From: Hyphomicrobiales bacterium
GTDB lineage: Bacteria > Pseudomonadota > Alphaproteobacteria > Rhizobiales > Rhizobiaceae
Reading direction: 5' to 3'
Assembly: GCA_900472605.1 (NCBI GenBank)
Contig: UCJD01000012.1
Coordinates: 1 to 64,000, forward strand
DNA: 64,000 bases
Shown: piece by piece, positions 8,062 through 16,634 of the stretch
Layout: every line of letters begins with the position of its first letter
How positions within the stretch are numbered: position 1 is the first letter of the stretch
Position numbers and translations under genes: made by a program
The notes under the pieces: model-generated
Database searches by the model: none
Told to the model about the DNA's origin: nothing
Seen by the model: only the letters and a program-made list of their open reading frames with translations

Positions 8062-9522
8062 TCAATCGCAGATCGCTTCCGCTTCGATCTCGACCTCGTA
8101 ATCGCCGACCAGGTTGCCGGCTTCGATCAGCGTGTTGGCGGGAAGAACCGATGCGAAGGCACGTCCGTGCGCGCGCGACACCGGCTCCCACTGATTGGCA
8201 TCGCGCAGATAGATCAGCGTCCTGACGACGTCTTCCATCTTGCCGCCGAGCGCGGAAATGGAGGCGGCGATCTTGTCGAGGATGTAGGTCGCCTGCGCGC
8301 CGGCATTGCCGGGCGCTACGCAACGGTTGGTGCCATGCGTCGCGGTTGTGCCGGAGACCAGAATGCGATCCCCCACCCTGACGGCCCGGCTATAGCCCGC
8401 GATCGGCTCCCAGATGCTGCCGGACGAGACCCGCGAACGGCCGGGGCGACCGGGTACCGGCGCAGCCGTGTAGACGGACGGAATGGCATCGAGATGGTGG
8501 CTGAGGTCGCCTGATGCGGTGAGAAATGGCGGCTTGCGGTATTCGTCGCCGCAATCGCCGGGAATGGGCCGCGTCTTGGCGAAGGCGGCGTTCAGCGACG
8601 CGTAATCCTCTTCGTCGAGCGCGAAGGAGAAGACTTTCAGATTGTCGCCGCGATGCTCGTTTTCGCCGATGCGCGCGCCGACGATCGTGGCGGCGACGGA
8701 GTCGTGTTCCAGAACCCAGCGGCTCGCGACATTGGAAATCGAGACGCCGTGCTTGGCCGCAATGGTCTGGGCGGCGCTAAGAATGCCCTGGAAGGCCTCC
8801 CAGCCGCCGGCGGTGTCGATGAAGCGCTTGTATTTCGAGCGGCTCCAATCGGCGATCGATGTCGGCTCGGGCTGGCCCAACCACTTCTCGGAGAGGAACC
8901 CGCCGCAGAGCGTTCCATAGGCGAGGAGCTTGACGCCGCTTTCGGTGCAGAGCTTCGATAGCGCACCCGCGGCGCGGCGGTCGACGAGGGAGAACGAGAC
9001 CTGATTGCTGGCGATCTCGATGCCGTCGGCGAGCGCCAGCGCCAGATGTCCGGCGTCGAAGTTGGTGAGGCCGAGCGCGCCGATCAGGCCTTCCTCGCGC
9101 AGGCGCTGCATCTCGTGCAGAGCGTCTAGCCATGCCGGATGCTCGAAGCTCCACCAGTGGAATTGCAGCAAATCCACCTTGTCGACACCAAGTCGTGTCA
9201 GCCGCTCCTCGACGCCGCGGCGCACGACATCAGCCGTCATCGGTCCCGGCTCAGGGCACCATTTGGTGAATGCGACCGGTCGCTGGCCGTTCTGATGGCG
9301 CGACAGCAAGCGCCCGGTGATCAACTCCGCCGAACCATAGTGATCGGCCATGTCGAACGTATCAAAACCATCTAGCGCATAGGCCTGCAGCACATCGGCG
9401 CCCTTGTCGGGATCGATCACCGTGCCGTTCTTCTCGATGTCGGCCACCTGCCAGAGACCGCAGACGATGCGGCTGATGGAGAGATTCTTGGTGAGCGCTA
9501 TGCGGGGGGGCGTGGTGGACAT
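8062..9522 (-). CDS. Aldo/keto reductase fused to a Rid (YjgF/YER057c) domain
   Basis: 486 aa in two parts. Residues 1 to about 335 are an NAD(P)H-dependent aldo/keto reductase with the tetrad Asp57, Tyr62, Lys87 and His122 (in LLQFHWW). Residues from about 365 to the end form a Rid-family domain (VGDRILVSGTTATHG... VRTLIYLRDANQWEP... YEVEIEAEAICD). In RidA the catalytic Arg lies in a PARS-type motif; here the aligned position is Asn463 (LPANT), so classic imine deamination is doubtful and the domain fits an Arg-lacking Rid subgroup better. It is the last gene of the livGFHM operon, 4 bp after livM, so it probably works on the imported compound. Start ATG at 9522. Confidence 0.88.
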   Translation of the reverse strand: MSTTPPRIALTKNLSISRIVCGLWQVADIEKNGTVIDPDKGADVLQAYALDGFDTFDMADHYGSAELITGRLLSRHQNGQRPVAFTKWCPEPGPMTADVVRRGVEERLTRLGVDKVDLLQFHWWSFEHPAWLDALHEMQRLREEGLIGALGLTNFDAGHLALALADGIEIASNQVSFSLVDRRAAGALSKLCTESGVKLLAYGTLCGGFLSEKWLGQPEPTSIADWSRSKYKRFIDTAGGWEAFQGILSAAQTIAAKHGVSISNVASRWVLEHDSVAATIVGARIGENEHRGDNLKVFSFALDEEDYASLNAAFAKTRPIPGDCGDEYRKPPFLTASGDLSHHLDAIPSVYTAAPVPGRPGRSRVSSGSIWEPIAGYSRAVRVGDRILVSGTTATHGTNRCVAPGNAGAQATYILDKIAASISALGGKMEDVVRTLIYLRDANQWEPVSRAHGRAFASVLPANTLIEAGNLVGDYEVEIEAEAICD

Positions 9523-9526
9523 GTCG

Positions 9527-10498
9527 TTATTCCCTGGATGTCTGTTTGCGCTTGCCCGTCAGCGAGGCGAGCGCGTTGGAGGCGCCGAGAATGCCGCGTG
9601 GGCGCAGGAGCAGGATGAGGCAGAGCCCGACGCCGATCATGACGATCTGCAGCGACGCCGCGCGGGCCTGCTGTTCGGGCGGCACGAAGGCGGACACGGC
9701 GGCGGCTGACAGCGCCCACAGTCCCCAGACAAGCACCGCGCCCAGGATCGCGCCGCGATTGTTGCCGGAGCCGCCGACGATCAGCATCGCCCAGACCTGG
9801 AAGGTCAGGATCGGCAGATAGTTGTCGGGCGCGATGAAGCCGATGAAATGTCCCTGCGCGGCACCGGCCAGCCCCATGATGGCGCCGCCGATGGTGAAGG
9901 CCTGCAGGCGAAAGCGGATCGGCCGCTTGCCGAGCGCCTGTGCAGCACTTTCGTCCTCGCGGATCGCCCGCAGCACGCGGCCCCAGGGGCTCTTGGCGAG
10001 ATGCTGGAGCGCCAGATAAAGCGCCAGCACGACGGCCGCCATCAGGGCGAGATTGGAGAGGGAAAATGCCAGCGGATCAGCGGCAAGGCTTCCGAACGGG
10101 CGCGGAATGAAGCCGATGCCGAAGGCGCCACCGGTGAGCGGCTGCAGGTTGAGCACGCAGAGCTGCACCGTGACCGCGACGCCGAAGGTGGCGATGGCGA
10201 GATAATCGGATCGCAGCCTTATGGTGAGCGCGCCGACCAGCCAGGCGGCGAGCCCGGCGACCAGCGCGCCGCCGAGCCAGCCAATGGCGATCGGCATGTC
10301 GAAACCGCCGAGGCGGCCGGGCGCATCCGGCGTCGTCAAAAGCGCCGACACGTAAGCGCCGATCGCGACGAAGGCGGCGATGCCGACGTTGAAGAGGCCG
10401 GTCTGGCCCCACTGCACATTGAGGCCGAGGCACATGATGGCATAGGTCAGTGCCATCGTCAGGAAGAAGGCTGCGTAGGCAATCAGATCAAGGCTCAT
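9527..10498 (-). CDS. livM: Branched-chain-amino-acid-type ABC permease, LivM
   Basis: 323-aa inner-membrane permease with many hydrophobic segments and the LivM-type cytoplasmic loop SPWGRVLRAIREDESAAQALGKRPIRFRLQAF. The start at 10498 overlaps the livH stop by ATGA; a 26-residue upstream extension of the frame lies inside livH and is not used. The C-terminus ends in LRPRGILGASNALASL, typical of the family. It forms the channel with LivH. Confidence 0.92.
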   Translation of the reverse strand: MSLDLIAYAAFFLTMALTYAIMCLGLNVQWGQTGLFNVGIAAFVAIGAYVSALLTTPDAPGRLGGFDMPIAIGWLGGALVAGLAAWLVGALTIRLRSDYLAIATFGVAVTVQLCVLNLQPLTGGAFGIGFIPRPFGSLAADPLAFSLSNLALMAAVVLALYLALQHLAKSPWGRVLRAIREDESAAQALGKRPIRFRLQAFTIGGAIMGLAGAAQGHFIGFIAPDNYLPILTFQVWAMLIVGGSGNNRGAILGAVLVWGLWALSAAAVSAFVPPEQQARAASLQIVMIGVGLCLILLLRPRGILGASNALASLTGKRKQTSRE

Positions 10499-11406
10499 GC
10501 CGCCCTCCCGAACAGGCCGCGTGGGCGAAGAAGCAGCACCGCCACCAGAATGACGAAAGAGACAGCCGCCCGCCATTCTGCGCCGACGACCTGCACGGCC
10601 AAAGCCTCCGACAGGCCGACGATCAATCCCGCGATCATCGCGCCGGGCACGCTACCGATCCCGCCGAGGATCGCCGCTGCGAACAGCGGCAGCAGCAGGT
10701 CATGGCCGAGATAGGGGCGGATCTGCACCAGGAGCCCGGTCATGATTCCCGCGATGCAGGCAAGGGCTGCGCCCACGAACCAGACGACCCGGATCACGCG
10801 GCGCACATCCACGCCGGCGATCCCCGCCAGAGCCGGATTTTCGCTGACGGCGCGCATCGAGCGGCCGATATCGGTTCGGGTCATCAGCAGGTGGACGGCG
10901 ACGACCGCGACCAGGGACAGGCCGAGTGACAGCAGCTGGTCGGGCGTGGCACGCAGGCCGCCGCCGATCTTCACGGCGATCTGCAGCGCCTTGGTGTAAT
11001 AGGCTGGCTTGGAGGTGAAGATGAATTCGAGCAGGCTGCGCAGCGCCAGCGAGGCGCCGAAGCTCGCCATGACGAGAATGATGATCGCGCCGCCGCTCGC
11101 CCGCAGACGGCCGAACAGCACCGCATCGACGGCAAGCGCGAGCAAGCCCGTGAGTAGGATCGCGATCACGGCCGCAAGCGGTAGCGACCAGCCGAAGGAG
11201 AAGGGGCCGATCGGCTTGGTCAACGAAGTGGACAAGAGCCCGAGGCCGCCGCTGACGGCAAGCGCCAGATAGGCACCCCAGGAAAGCATCTCGCCGTGGG
11301 CGAAATTGGCAAAGCGCAGGATCGAATAGGTAAGCGTCACGCCGATGGCGCCGAGGCCAATCATCGCGCCGGCAATCAGGCCATCCATGAGAAATTGCGG
11401 GTTCAT
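10495..11406 (-). CDS. livH: Branched-chain-amino-acid-type ABC permease, LivH
   Basis: 303-aa permease opening MNPQFLMDGLIAGAMIGLGAIGVTL with the LivH signature FANFAHGEML near residue 33 and the coupling loop MRAVSENPALAGIAGVDVRRV. About eight membrane segments can be read. It overlaps livF upstream and livM downstream by 4 bp each, so the four subunits are translated in a chain. The HAAT family carries branched-chain amino acids but also amides, urea and aromatic acids, so the substrate is open. Confidence 0.92.
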   Translation of the reverse strand: MNPQFLMDGLIAGAMIGLGAIGVTLTYSILRFANFAHGEMLSWGAYLALAVSGGLGLLSTSLTKPIGPFSFGWSLPLAAVIAILLTGLLALAVDAVLFGRLRASGGAIIILVMASFGASLALRSLLEFIFTSKPAYYTKALQIAVKIGGGLRATPDQLLSLGLSLVAVVAVHLLMTRTDIGRSMRAVSENPALAGIAGVDVRRVIRVVWFVGAALACIAGIMTGLLVQIRPYLGHDLLLPLFAAAILGGIGSVPGAMIAGLIVGLSEALAVQVVGAEWRAAVSFVILVAVLLLRPRGLFGRAA

Positions 11407-12143
11407 GGTGCCTCCGACGCCTGTTTGGTGGTGCCGAGATAGAGCTTGGCGATCAGCGGGTCGCCGAGCAGCGAGGAAGCCTCGCCCTCGTGCCTGATCC
11501 GGCCTTCGACAAGGATAACGGCGCGGCTAGCGATCGCCAGCGCCGCCTTGACGTTCTGCTCGACGAGAATGACGGTGACGCCGCTGGCGTTGATCTCCTT
11601 CAGCATCGAAAACACCTCACCGACGATCTTCGGCGAAAGACCGGCCGAGGGCTCGTCGAGGATGAGGACGGAGGGATCGACGATCAGTGCGCGGGCGACC
11701 GCCAGCATCTGCCGCTGCCCGCCCGACAGCGCGCCGGCCAGACGCGAGGGCCTGCTGGCGAGATCGGGAAAACGACGATAGAGCGCGGCGATCCTGTCTG
11801 ACCGCTGCGGCTTGGGCAGGACGGCTGCGGCAAGCTGCAGGTTTTCGTGGATGGTCAGCGTCGCGAAGATGTTTTCCGTCTGAGGAACGAAGGCGAGGCC
11901 TTCAGCGATCTTGCGGTGGGATGCGACGCGGGTGATCTCCCTCTCGCCCAGCATCACGCTTCCTGAGTGGATCGGCACCACCCCGGCGATCGCCTTGACG
12001 AAGGTCGACTTCCCGGCCCCGTTCGGCCCGAGTAGGACCAGCAGCTCGCCCGGCGCCACCGAGAGATCGACGCCGCGCACGATCGGCAGGTCGGGTTCGT
12101 AGCCGGCGACCAGCGCGCGGGTTTGAAGCGCCGGCGCGGTCAT
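11403..12143 (-). CDS. livF: Branched-chain-amino-acid-type ABC ATPase, LivF
   Basis: 246-aa ATPase. Walker A GPNGAGKST lies near 38-46, the LivF-type signature LSGGQRQMLAVARAL near 140, Walker B VLILDEPSAGLSP near 160 and the switch His region ILVEQNVKAAL. The segment RVASHRKIAEGLAFVPQTENIFATLT is typical of LivF. It overlaps livG by 4 bp (start 12143, livG stop at 12140-12142). It energises uptake together with LivG. Confidence 0.92.
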   Translation of the reverse strand: MTAPALQTRALVAGYEPDLPIVRGVDLSVAPGELLVLLGPNGAGKSTFVKAIAGVVPIHSGSVMLGEREITRVASHRKIAEGLAFVPQTENIFATLTIHENLQLAAAVLPKPQRSDRIAALYRRFPDLASRPSRLAGALSGGQRQMLAVARALIVDPSVLILDEPSAGLSPKIVGEVFSMLKEINASGVTVILVEQNVKAALAIASRAVILVEGRIRHEGEASSLLGDPLIAKLYLGTTKQASEAP

Positions 12144-12949
12144 GCCGCCGCTCCGAGATAGGCTTCGATGACATCGGGATTGGAGGCGACGTCGGCAGGC
12201 GTGCCCTCGGCCAGCGGCTTGCCGAGCGCCATGGCGACGACACGGGAGCAGAGCCGCGACACCATATCCATATTGTGCTCGATCAGCAGGATCGACTTGC
12301 CATTGGCATTGAGGTCAAGCACACGTTCCATGATCGTTTCCAGCAGCGCCGGATTGACGCCGGCCGCCGGTTCGTCGAGCAGGATCGCCTGCGGATCGGC
12401 CATCAGGATACGCGCGAGTTCCAGAAGCTTGCGTTGCCCGCCCGAGAGAACCTTCGCCGGTTGTCCCTCAAGACCGGACAAGGTGACGAATTCCAACAGC
12501 GCACGCGCCTTTTCGATCGCCAACCGCTCCTGCTGCCTGACATGACCGAAGCGCAGGAAGTTCGCGAACAGCCGTTCGCCCTCCTGCGCCTGCGCGCCGA
12601 CGAGCACGTTCTCGAGAACAGTCATATCGAGAAAGGGCTTCGGGATCTGGAAAGTCCGGCCGACGCCGCGACCGATTCTCTGTTCCGGGCTTTCCTGCGA
12701 CACGTCGCGGCCGCCGATCCAGATTTCGCCCGATGTGGGCTTGAGGCTGCCGGCGATCAGATTGAACAGTGTGGTTTTGCCGGCGCCATTCGGGCCGATG
12801 AGGCCGACCATCTCGCCTTCGCCGAGCCTCAGCGACATGCCGCCGACGGCCATGTTGCCCTGAAACGACTTCACCAGGTCGCGCGCGTCGATCACGGCTC
12901 TGGCGGGTTCTGCCGCTTTCGGTCGGGCGTCTGGCACTGGCAAAGGCAT
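12140..12949 (-). CDS. livG: Branched-chain-amino-acid-type ABC ATPase, LivG
   Basis: 269-aa ATPase with Walker A GPNGAGKTT, GRTFQIPKPFLDMTVLENV (the LivG-type stretch), signature LSGGQRKLLELARIL, Walker B AILLDEPAAGVNP and C-terminal EAYLG. It is the first gene of the leftward liv operon. Its start at 12949 is 101 bp from the start of the divergent GntR-type regulator, and the shared promoter region contains a long palindrome. The matching solute receptor is encoded in the rightward operon at 15222. Confidence 0.92.
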   Translation of the reverse strand: MPLPVPDARPKAAEPARAVIDARDLVKSFQGNMAVGGMSLRLGEGEMVGLIGPNGAGKTTLFNLIAGSLKPTSGEIWIGGRDVSQESPEQRIGRGVGRTFQIPKPFLDMTVLENVLVGAQAQEGERLFANFLRFGHVRQQERLAIEKARALLEFVTLSGLEGQPAKVLSGGQRKLLELARILMADPQAILLDEPAAGVNPALLETIMERVLDLNANGKSILLIEHNMDMVSRLCSRVVAMALGKPLAEGTPADVASNPDVIEAYLGAAA

Positions 12950-12976
12950 GGAGAAAAGAAGTCTCTTGATTTGATT

Positions 12977-13000
12977 GGTGATGTTTGATCAAACTTCACC
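12977..13000. promoter_or_regulatory. 24-bp near-perfect palindrome, candidate GntR operator
   Basis: The centre GTTTGATCAAAC (12983-12994) is a perfect 12-bp palindrome; with flanking GGTGA and TCACC arms it becomes a 24-bp dyad with 22 symmetric positions. TTCACC is repeated inverted as GGTGAA at 13005-13010. It lies between livG and the divergent GntR gene, the expected place for the regulator's operator. Its position also argues that the GntR gene does not start at the in-frame ATG at 12981. Confidence 0.65.
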
Positions 13001-13049
13001 CCATGGTGAAAAGCAACCAAAAAAAGCGGTGTCTCACGGAGCAGGCTCG

Positions 13050-13820
13050 ATGGTAGTCCCATCAGGAGGAGCCCATGCGAGGAAGCCGGCCGATGGTGGT
13101 CACGACCGTGACGACGCGCTGTCGCCGGTCGGGCGCGAAACGCTGCAGGACCGCGTCTACGCGCAGCTGCGCAACTCTCTGATAAACGGCATGTTCGACG
13201 CCGGCGACGTGTTGCGCATCGTCGATCTTGCCGAGCGGCTGCAGACGAGCACCATGCCGGTGCGCGAGGCGCTTGGCCGCCTCGTGTCCGAGCAGGCGCT
13301 GGAATCTTTGCCCAATCGCTCGGTCCGCGTGCCGCTGATCACCCGCGACCGTCTCGACGATCTGGCCCGCGCCCGCATCCTGATCGAGGGCCAGATGGTG
13401 GCGTTGGCCCTGCCCAATCTGACGGATGACGACTTCGCGGTGCTGAAGCAGATCAATGTCGATTGCGATCTGGCTTTCGAGCAGCACGGCAAGGATATCG
13501 GCCATGTCACCTCGGCGCTGAACCAGCAGTTCCATTTCCACATCTATCATGCGGCGCGCTCGCAGGTGCTGATCCCGATCGTCGAGAGCCTGTGGCTGCA
13601 ATCGGGCGCGATCATCCGCAAGGCCGCGCATATTCATGACGAACAGGGCGGACTTGCCGCCACCAATCATCACTGGGCGCTGATCGATGCGCTAGAAAAG
13701 CGTGATGTCGAGGCCGCGATGCAGTCGCTCTCCAACGACATCAGCCGCTCCTTCGATCTCATTCGTGGGCGGCTGGATGCGGGACCTGAAGGCAACGCGT
13801 CGGGAGACCATCATGGCTGA
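13050..13820 (+). CDS. GntR-family transcriptional regulator (FadR/FCD type)
   Basis: 256 aa from the chosen start. An N-terminal winged helix follows a flexible start (LQDRVYAQLRNSLINGMFDAGDVLRIVDLAERL... MPVREALGRL), and an FCD effector domain follows (residues about 115-235; conserved His in NQQFHFHIYHAA and NHHWALIDALEKRD, which bind metal in this family). The ATG at 13050 has GGAG 8 nt upstream; an ATG at 12981 would sit inside the palindromic operator. It diverges from the liv operon and overlaps the next rightward gene by 8 bp, so it probably controls both operons in answer to the transported compound or its product. Confidence 0.87.
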   Translation: MVVPSGGAHARKPADGGHDRDDALSPVGRETLQDRVYAQLRNSLINGMFDAGDVLRIVDLAERLQTSTMPVREALGRLVSEQALESLPNRSVRVPLITRDRLDDLARARILIEGQMVALALPNLTDDDFAVLKQINVDCDLAFEQHGKDIGHVTSALNQQFHFHIYHAARSQVLIPIVESLWLQSGAIIRKAAHIHDEQGGLAATNHHWALIDALEKRDVEAAMQSLSNDISRSFDLIRGRLDAGPEGNASGDHHG

Positions 13821-14163
13821 GCCCATCGACGACGGCTTCGACCTGTTCGATCTGAGGATCGACGTGATTATTCCAGAGGGCGGTGCCGTCTACTGCGGCG
13901 CCAGGCCGGGCGATCATTTCGAGCTCAGAGGCGAGATGCTACATTTGCCGGAGGGGCAGGGGATCTCGATCTATTCGCTCTCCTCCGTGCTGCCGCTGCT
14001 GGCTGCCAAGCAGCGCCCGACGGATCGCAACGACTGGATGACGACGGACGCCGACATCGCTTGCCCGGACCCCAATTGCTCGACACGGCTCAGGATAACC
14101 CGCACGGGCCTGCGCCGTTTCAGCCATGCCGCCACCACGGCGGTTCCCTTGAATGACGAATAG
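13813..14163 (+). CDS. TIGR04076-like small protein
   Basis: 116-aa cytosolic protein of unknown function. It resembles the TIGR04076 group by its pattern DVIIPEGGAVYCGARPGDHFELRGEMLHLPEG followed by IYSLSSVLPLLAAKQR and a later Cys pair (CPDPNC). That assignment is from memory of the pattern. It starts with GGGAGA 6 nt upstream and overlaps the GntR stop by 8 bp; an aldo/keto reductase gene follows after 9 bp. Its place in the operon suggests a role in the same catabolic route. Confidence 0.72.
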   Translation: MAEPIDDGFDLFDLRIDVIIPEGGAVYCGARPGDHFELRGEMLHLPEGQGISIYSLSSVLPLLAAKQRPTDRNDWMTTDADIACPDPNCSTRLRITRTGLRRFSHAATTAVPLNDE

Positions 14164-14172
14164 GCCGAATAC

Positions 14173-15225
14173 ATGCAGCGCATCACCATCGCCCCCGGTT
14201 ACGAAATCTCCCGCGTCATCCGCGGCGGCTGGCAGCTGGCCGGCGGGCACGGGGTGATCGATGGCGACAGCGCCGTCGAGGACATGATCGCATTCGCCGA
14301 TGCCGGCATCACCACCTTCGACTGCGCCGACATCTATACTGGCGTCGAGGAGCTGATCGGCCGCTTCCGCGTCGCCTACAAGAACCTGCGCGGAGAAGAG
14401 GCCCTCTCGCGCATCCGCGTCCACACCAAGTTCGTGCCCGATCTCACGGTCCTGCCAACTATCAGCAAGGCCTACGTCGAAAGCGTCATCGACACCTCGC
14501 GCAAGCGGCTCAACCTCGATTGCCTTGACCTCGTGCAGTTCCACTGGTGGGCCTATGACATCGGGGGTTGGCTGGAGACGGCGGGCTGGCTGAAGGAGCT
14601 GCATGAGGCCGGCAAGATCGGCAAGATCAGTGGCACCAATTTCGATACCGATCATATCGAGGCGATCATCGGCTCCGGCGTGCCCTTAACCTCGCTGCAG
14701 CTGCAATATTCGCTGCTCGACCGGCGTCCGGAAAAGCGCATGGCGGCACTTGCTCAAGAGAAGAGTTTCGCGCTGTTTTGCTACGGCACGGTTGCCGGCG
14801 GCTTCCTCGGTGACCGCTGGCTCGGCCAAAAGGAGCCGGAGCATCCGCTTGAGAACCGCTCGCTGACGAAATACAAGCTGATCATCGATGATTTCGGCGG
14901 CTGGGACCTGTTTCAGGCGTTGCTGTCGACGCTGCGCGGGATCGCCGACCGGCACGATACCGACATAGCGACGATATCAAGCGCTGCCATGCTGACCAAG
15001 CCAGGCGTCGCCGCCGTCATCGTCGGCGCCCGCAACAGGGATCACCTGAAGTCCAATCTCGCTATCGCGGACATCACCCTCAGTGAGAGTGACCAAGCCG
15101 AGATCGACGCGATCCTTGGGCAATCCAAACCGCTCGAGGGCGACGTCTATACGCTGGAGCGGGACAGGGAAGGCCGCCACGGCAGCATCATGAAGTACAA
15201 TCTCAACAAAGGGGAACAAAAATGA
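14173..15225 (+). CDS. Aldo/keto reductase
   Basis: 350-aa NAD(P)H-dependent oxidoreductase. The tetrad appears as Asp50, Tyr55, Lys86 and His124 (in LVQFHWWAYD). It is a paralogue of the reductase half of the fusion at 8062-9522: shared segments include QFHWW, YSLLDRR/FSLVDRR, GGFL..RWLGQ/GGFLSEKWLGQ and VAAVIVGAR/VAATIVGAR. The C-terminus lacks a Rid domain. It is flanked by the TIGR04076-like gene and the solute receptor (ATGA overlap with the latter). Two paralogous reductases on one transport locus suggest two successive or stereochemically distinct carbonyl reductions. Confidence 0.88.
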   Translation: MQRITIAPGYEISRVIRGGWQLAGGHGVIDGDSAVEDMIAFADAGITTFDCADIYTGVEELIGRFRVAYKNLRGEEALSRIRVHTKFVPDLTVLPTISKAYVESVIDTSRKRLNLDCLDLVQFHWWAYDIGGWLETAGWLKELHEAGKIGKISGTNFDTDHIEAIIGSGVPLTSLQLQYSLLDRRPEKRMAALAQEKSFALFCYGTVAGGFLGDRWLGQKEPEHPLENRSLTKYKLIIDDFGGWDLFQALLSTLRGIADRHDTDIATISSAAMLTKPGVAAVIVGARNRDHLKSNLAIADITLSESDQAEIDAILGQSKPLEGDVYTLERDREGRHGSIMKYNLNKGEQK

Positions 15226-16481
15226 AAACGACATTCCTGCTTTCCGCCATGGTCGCCGCCCTTGCGGCATCCACGGCACCGACGCTGGCCGCCGATTGCG
15301 ACATCACCGTCGGCCTCGTCATGGAGCTTACCGGCCCGGCCGGTGAATATGGCCAGGCGGGCGCCAAGTCGGTCGAGATGGCCTTCCGCGACATCAACGA
15401 CGCCGGGGGCGTCAATGGCTGCAAGGTCGTTGCCGACACCCGCGACAGCCAGAGTCAGGGCAACGTCGCCGTCGATCAGGCGACGCAGCTCGTCAACATC
15501 AAGAAGGTGCCCGTCATCATCGGTGGCATCATCTCGTCGGTATCGATCCCGATCCTGACATCGGTAACGGCGCCGGCGGGCGTGGTGCAGGTTTCGCCCG
15601 CCTCCTCGTCTCCGACACTGACCGAGCTTGGCCGCAGCGGCAAGACCAACGGCGTCTTCTTCCGCACCATCACGTCGGATGCGCTGCAGGGGACCGCGGC
15701 CGCGAAGTTCGCGATGGATCAGGGCCTGAAGAAGATCGCGATCATCAACGTCAACAACGACTTTGGCGTGAACATGGTCAAGGAGTTTTCGACCGCCTAC
15801 CAGAAGCTCGGCGGCACGATCACCTCGACCACGCCCTATAACGAAAAGCAGTCGAGCTATGCCTCGGAAGCCAGCGCCGCGATGGCTGGTGATCCCGATG
15901 CGCTCTATCTCGTCAGCACCCCCGTCGATGGTGCCACCATTGCCCGCGCCTGGGTTTCCGGCGGCGGCAAGCAGACCTTCCTCCTGAACGACGGCATGAA
16001 CTCCAAGGACTTCATCGAGAGCGTCGGCGCGCAGTATCTCGAGAATGCCTATGGCACCTCCTCCGGCACCAGCCCGACCGCATCGACGGAATATTTCAAC
16101 GGCAACTATGAGGCCTTCTCCGGCGGTATCTCGCCCTCGGCTCCGGCCGCCGACCGCTCCTATGACGCGGGTGCGATCGTGGCGCTGGCGATCGCCAAAG
16201 CCGGCAAGGCCGATGCAGCCGCCATCAAGGCAGCCATGCCCGAGGTCGTGGCCGAGGGCGGCACGCCCATCCATGCCGGCAAGGAGGAGTTCGCCAAGGC
16301 GCTGCAGCTCATCAAGGAGGGCAAGCCGGTAAAGTATGAGGGTGTCATCGGTCCCGTCAGCTTCGACAAGTATGGCGACATCACGGGTCCGTTCCGCCTG
16401 TGGAAGATCAGCAACGGCGAGGTGACGACGGTCGGCGAGTTGAGCGCCGAAGACGTCACCAAGATCAAGACCGCGCAGTAA
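15222..16481 (+). CDS. livK: Branched-chain-amino-acid-type ABC transporter substrate-binding protein
   Basis: 419-aa periplasmic receptor of the Leu/Ile/Val-binding type (Peripla_BP_6). A signal peptide of about 22 residues ends near STAPTLAADC. The mature start CDITVGLVMELTGPAGEYGQAGAKSVEMAF is the standard family opening, and IIGGIISSVSIPILTSVTAPAGVVQVSPASSSP is the hinge-proximal segment. ATG at 15222 has GGGGAA upstream and overlaps the reductase stop. It is the only solute receptor near livGFHM, so it is very probably their partner although it is transcribed from the other side of the regulatory region. Confidence 0.9.
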   Translation: MKTTFLLSAMVAALAASTAPTLAADCDITVGLVMELTGPAGEYGQAGAKSVEMAFRDINDAGGVNGCKVVADTRDSQSQGNVAVDQATQLVNIKKVPVIIGGIISSVSIPILTSVTAPAGVVQVSPASSSPTLTELGRSGKTNGVFFRTITSDALQGTAAAKFAMDQGLKKIAIINVNNDFGVNMVKEFSTAYQKLGGTITSTTPYNEKQSSYASEASAAMAGDPDALYLVSTPVDGATIARAWVSGGGKQTFLLNDGMNSKDFIESVGAQYLENAYGTSSGTSPTASTEYFNGNYEAFSGGISPSAPAADRSYDAGAIVALAIAKAGKADAAAIKAAMPEVVAEGGTPIHAGKEEFAKALQLIKEGKPVKYEGVIGPVSFDKYGDITGPFRLWKISNGEVTTVGELSAEDVTKIKTAQ

Positions 16482-16488
16482 AAGAGCC

Positions 16489-16521
16489 GTGCGACATGGC
16501 AGATGTGCTCCCATGTCGCAC
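16489..16521 (+). terminator. Hairpin after livK
   Basis: A perfect 11-bp stem (GTGCGACATGG and its complement, 11-nt loop) begins 8 bp after the livK stop codon. It lacks a T-tract. It probably terminates or stabilises the 3' end of the rightward operon. Confidence 0.55.
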
Positions 16522-16634
16522 CACTCTGGGCTGGGCGCATATGTGCTTTGTTGGGTAAGCAGTGTCGTTCGCGGATCGCGCCGTGTAAAAACGGCACGAT
16601 GTATTTGGCAACCGGCATGACAGGCCATCGACAC

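Noticed and set aside
12983-12994. The GTTTGATCAAAC palindrome as part of the GntR coding region (start at ATG 12981)
   Set aside because: A later ATG at 13050 has a proper ribosome binding site, and the palindrome makes better sense as an operator.
15147-16634. 495-codon open frame on the minus strand over livK
   Set aside because: It mirrors livK codon by codon in GC-rich sequence, is rich in Arg/Gly/Asp without any domain pattern, and the opposite frame is an unmistakable solute receptor.
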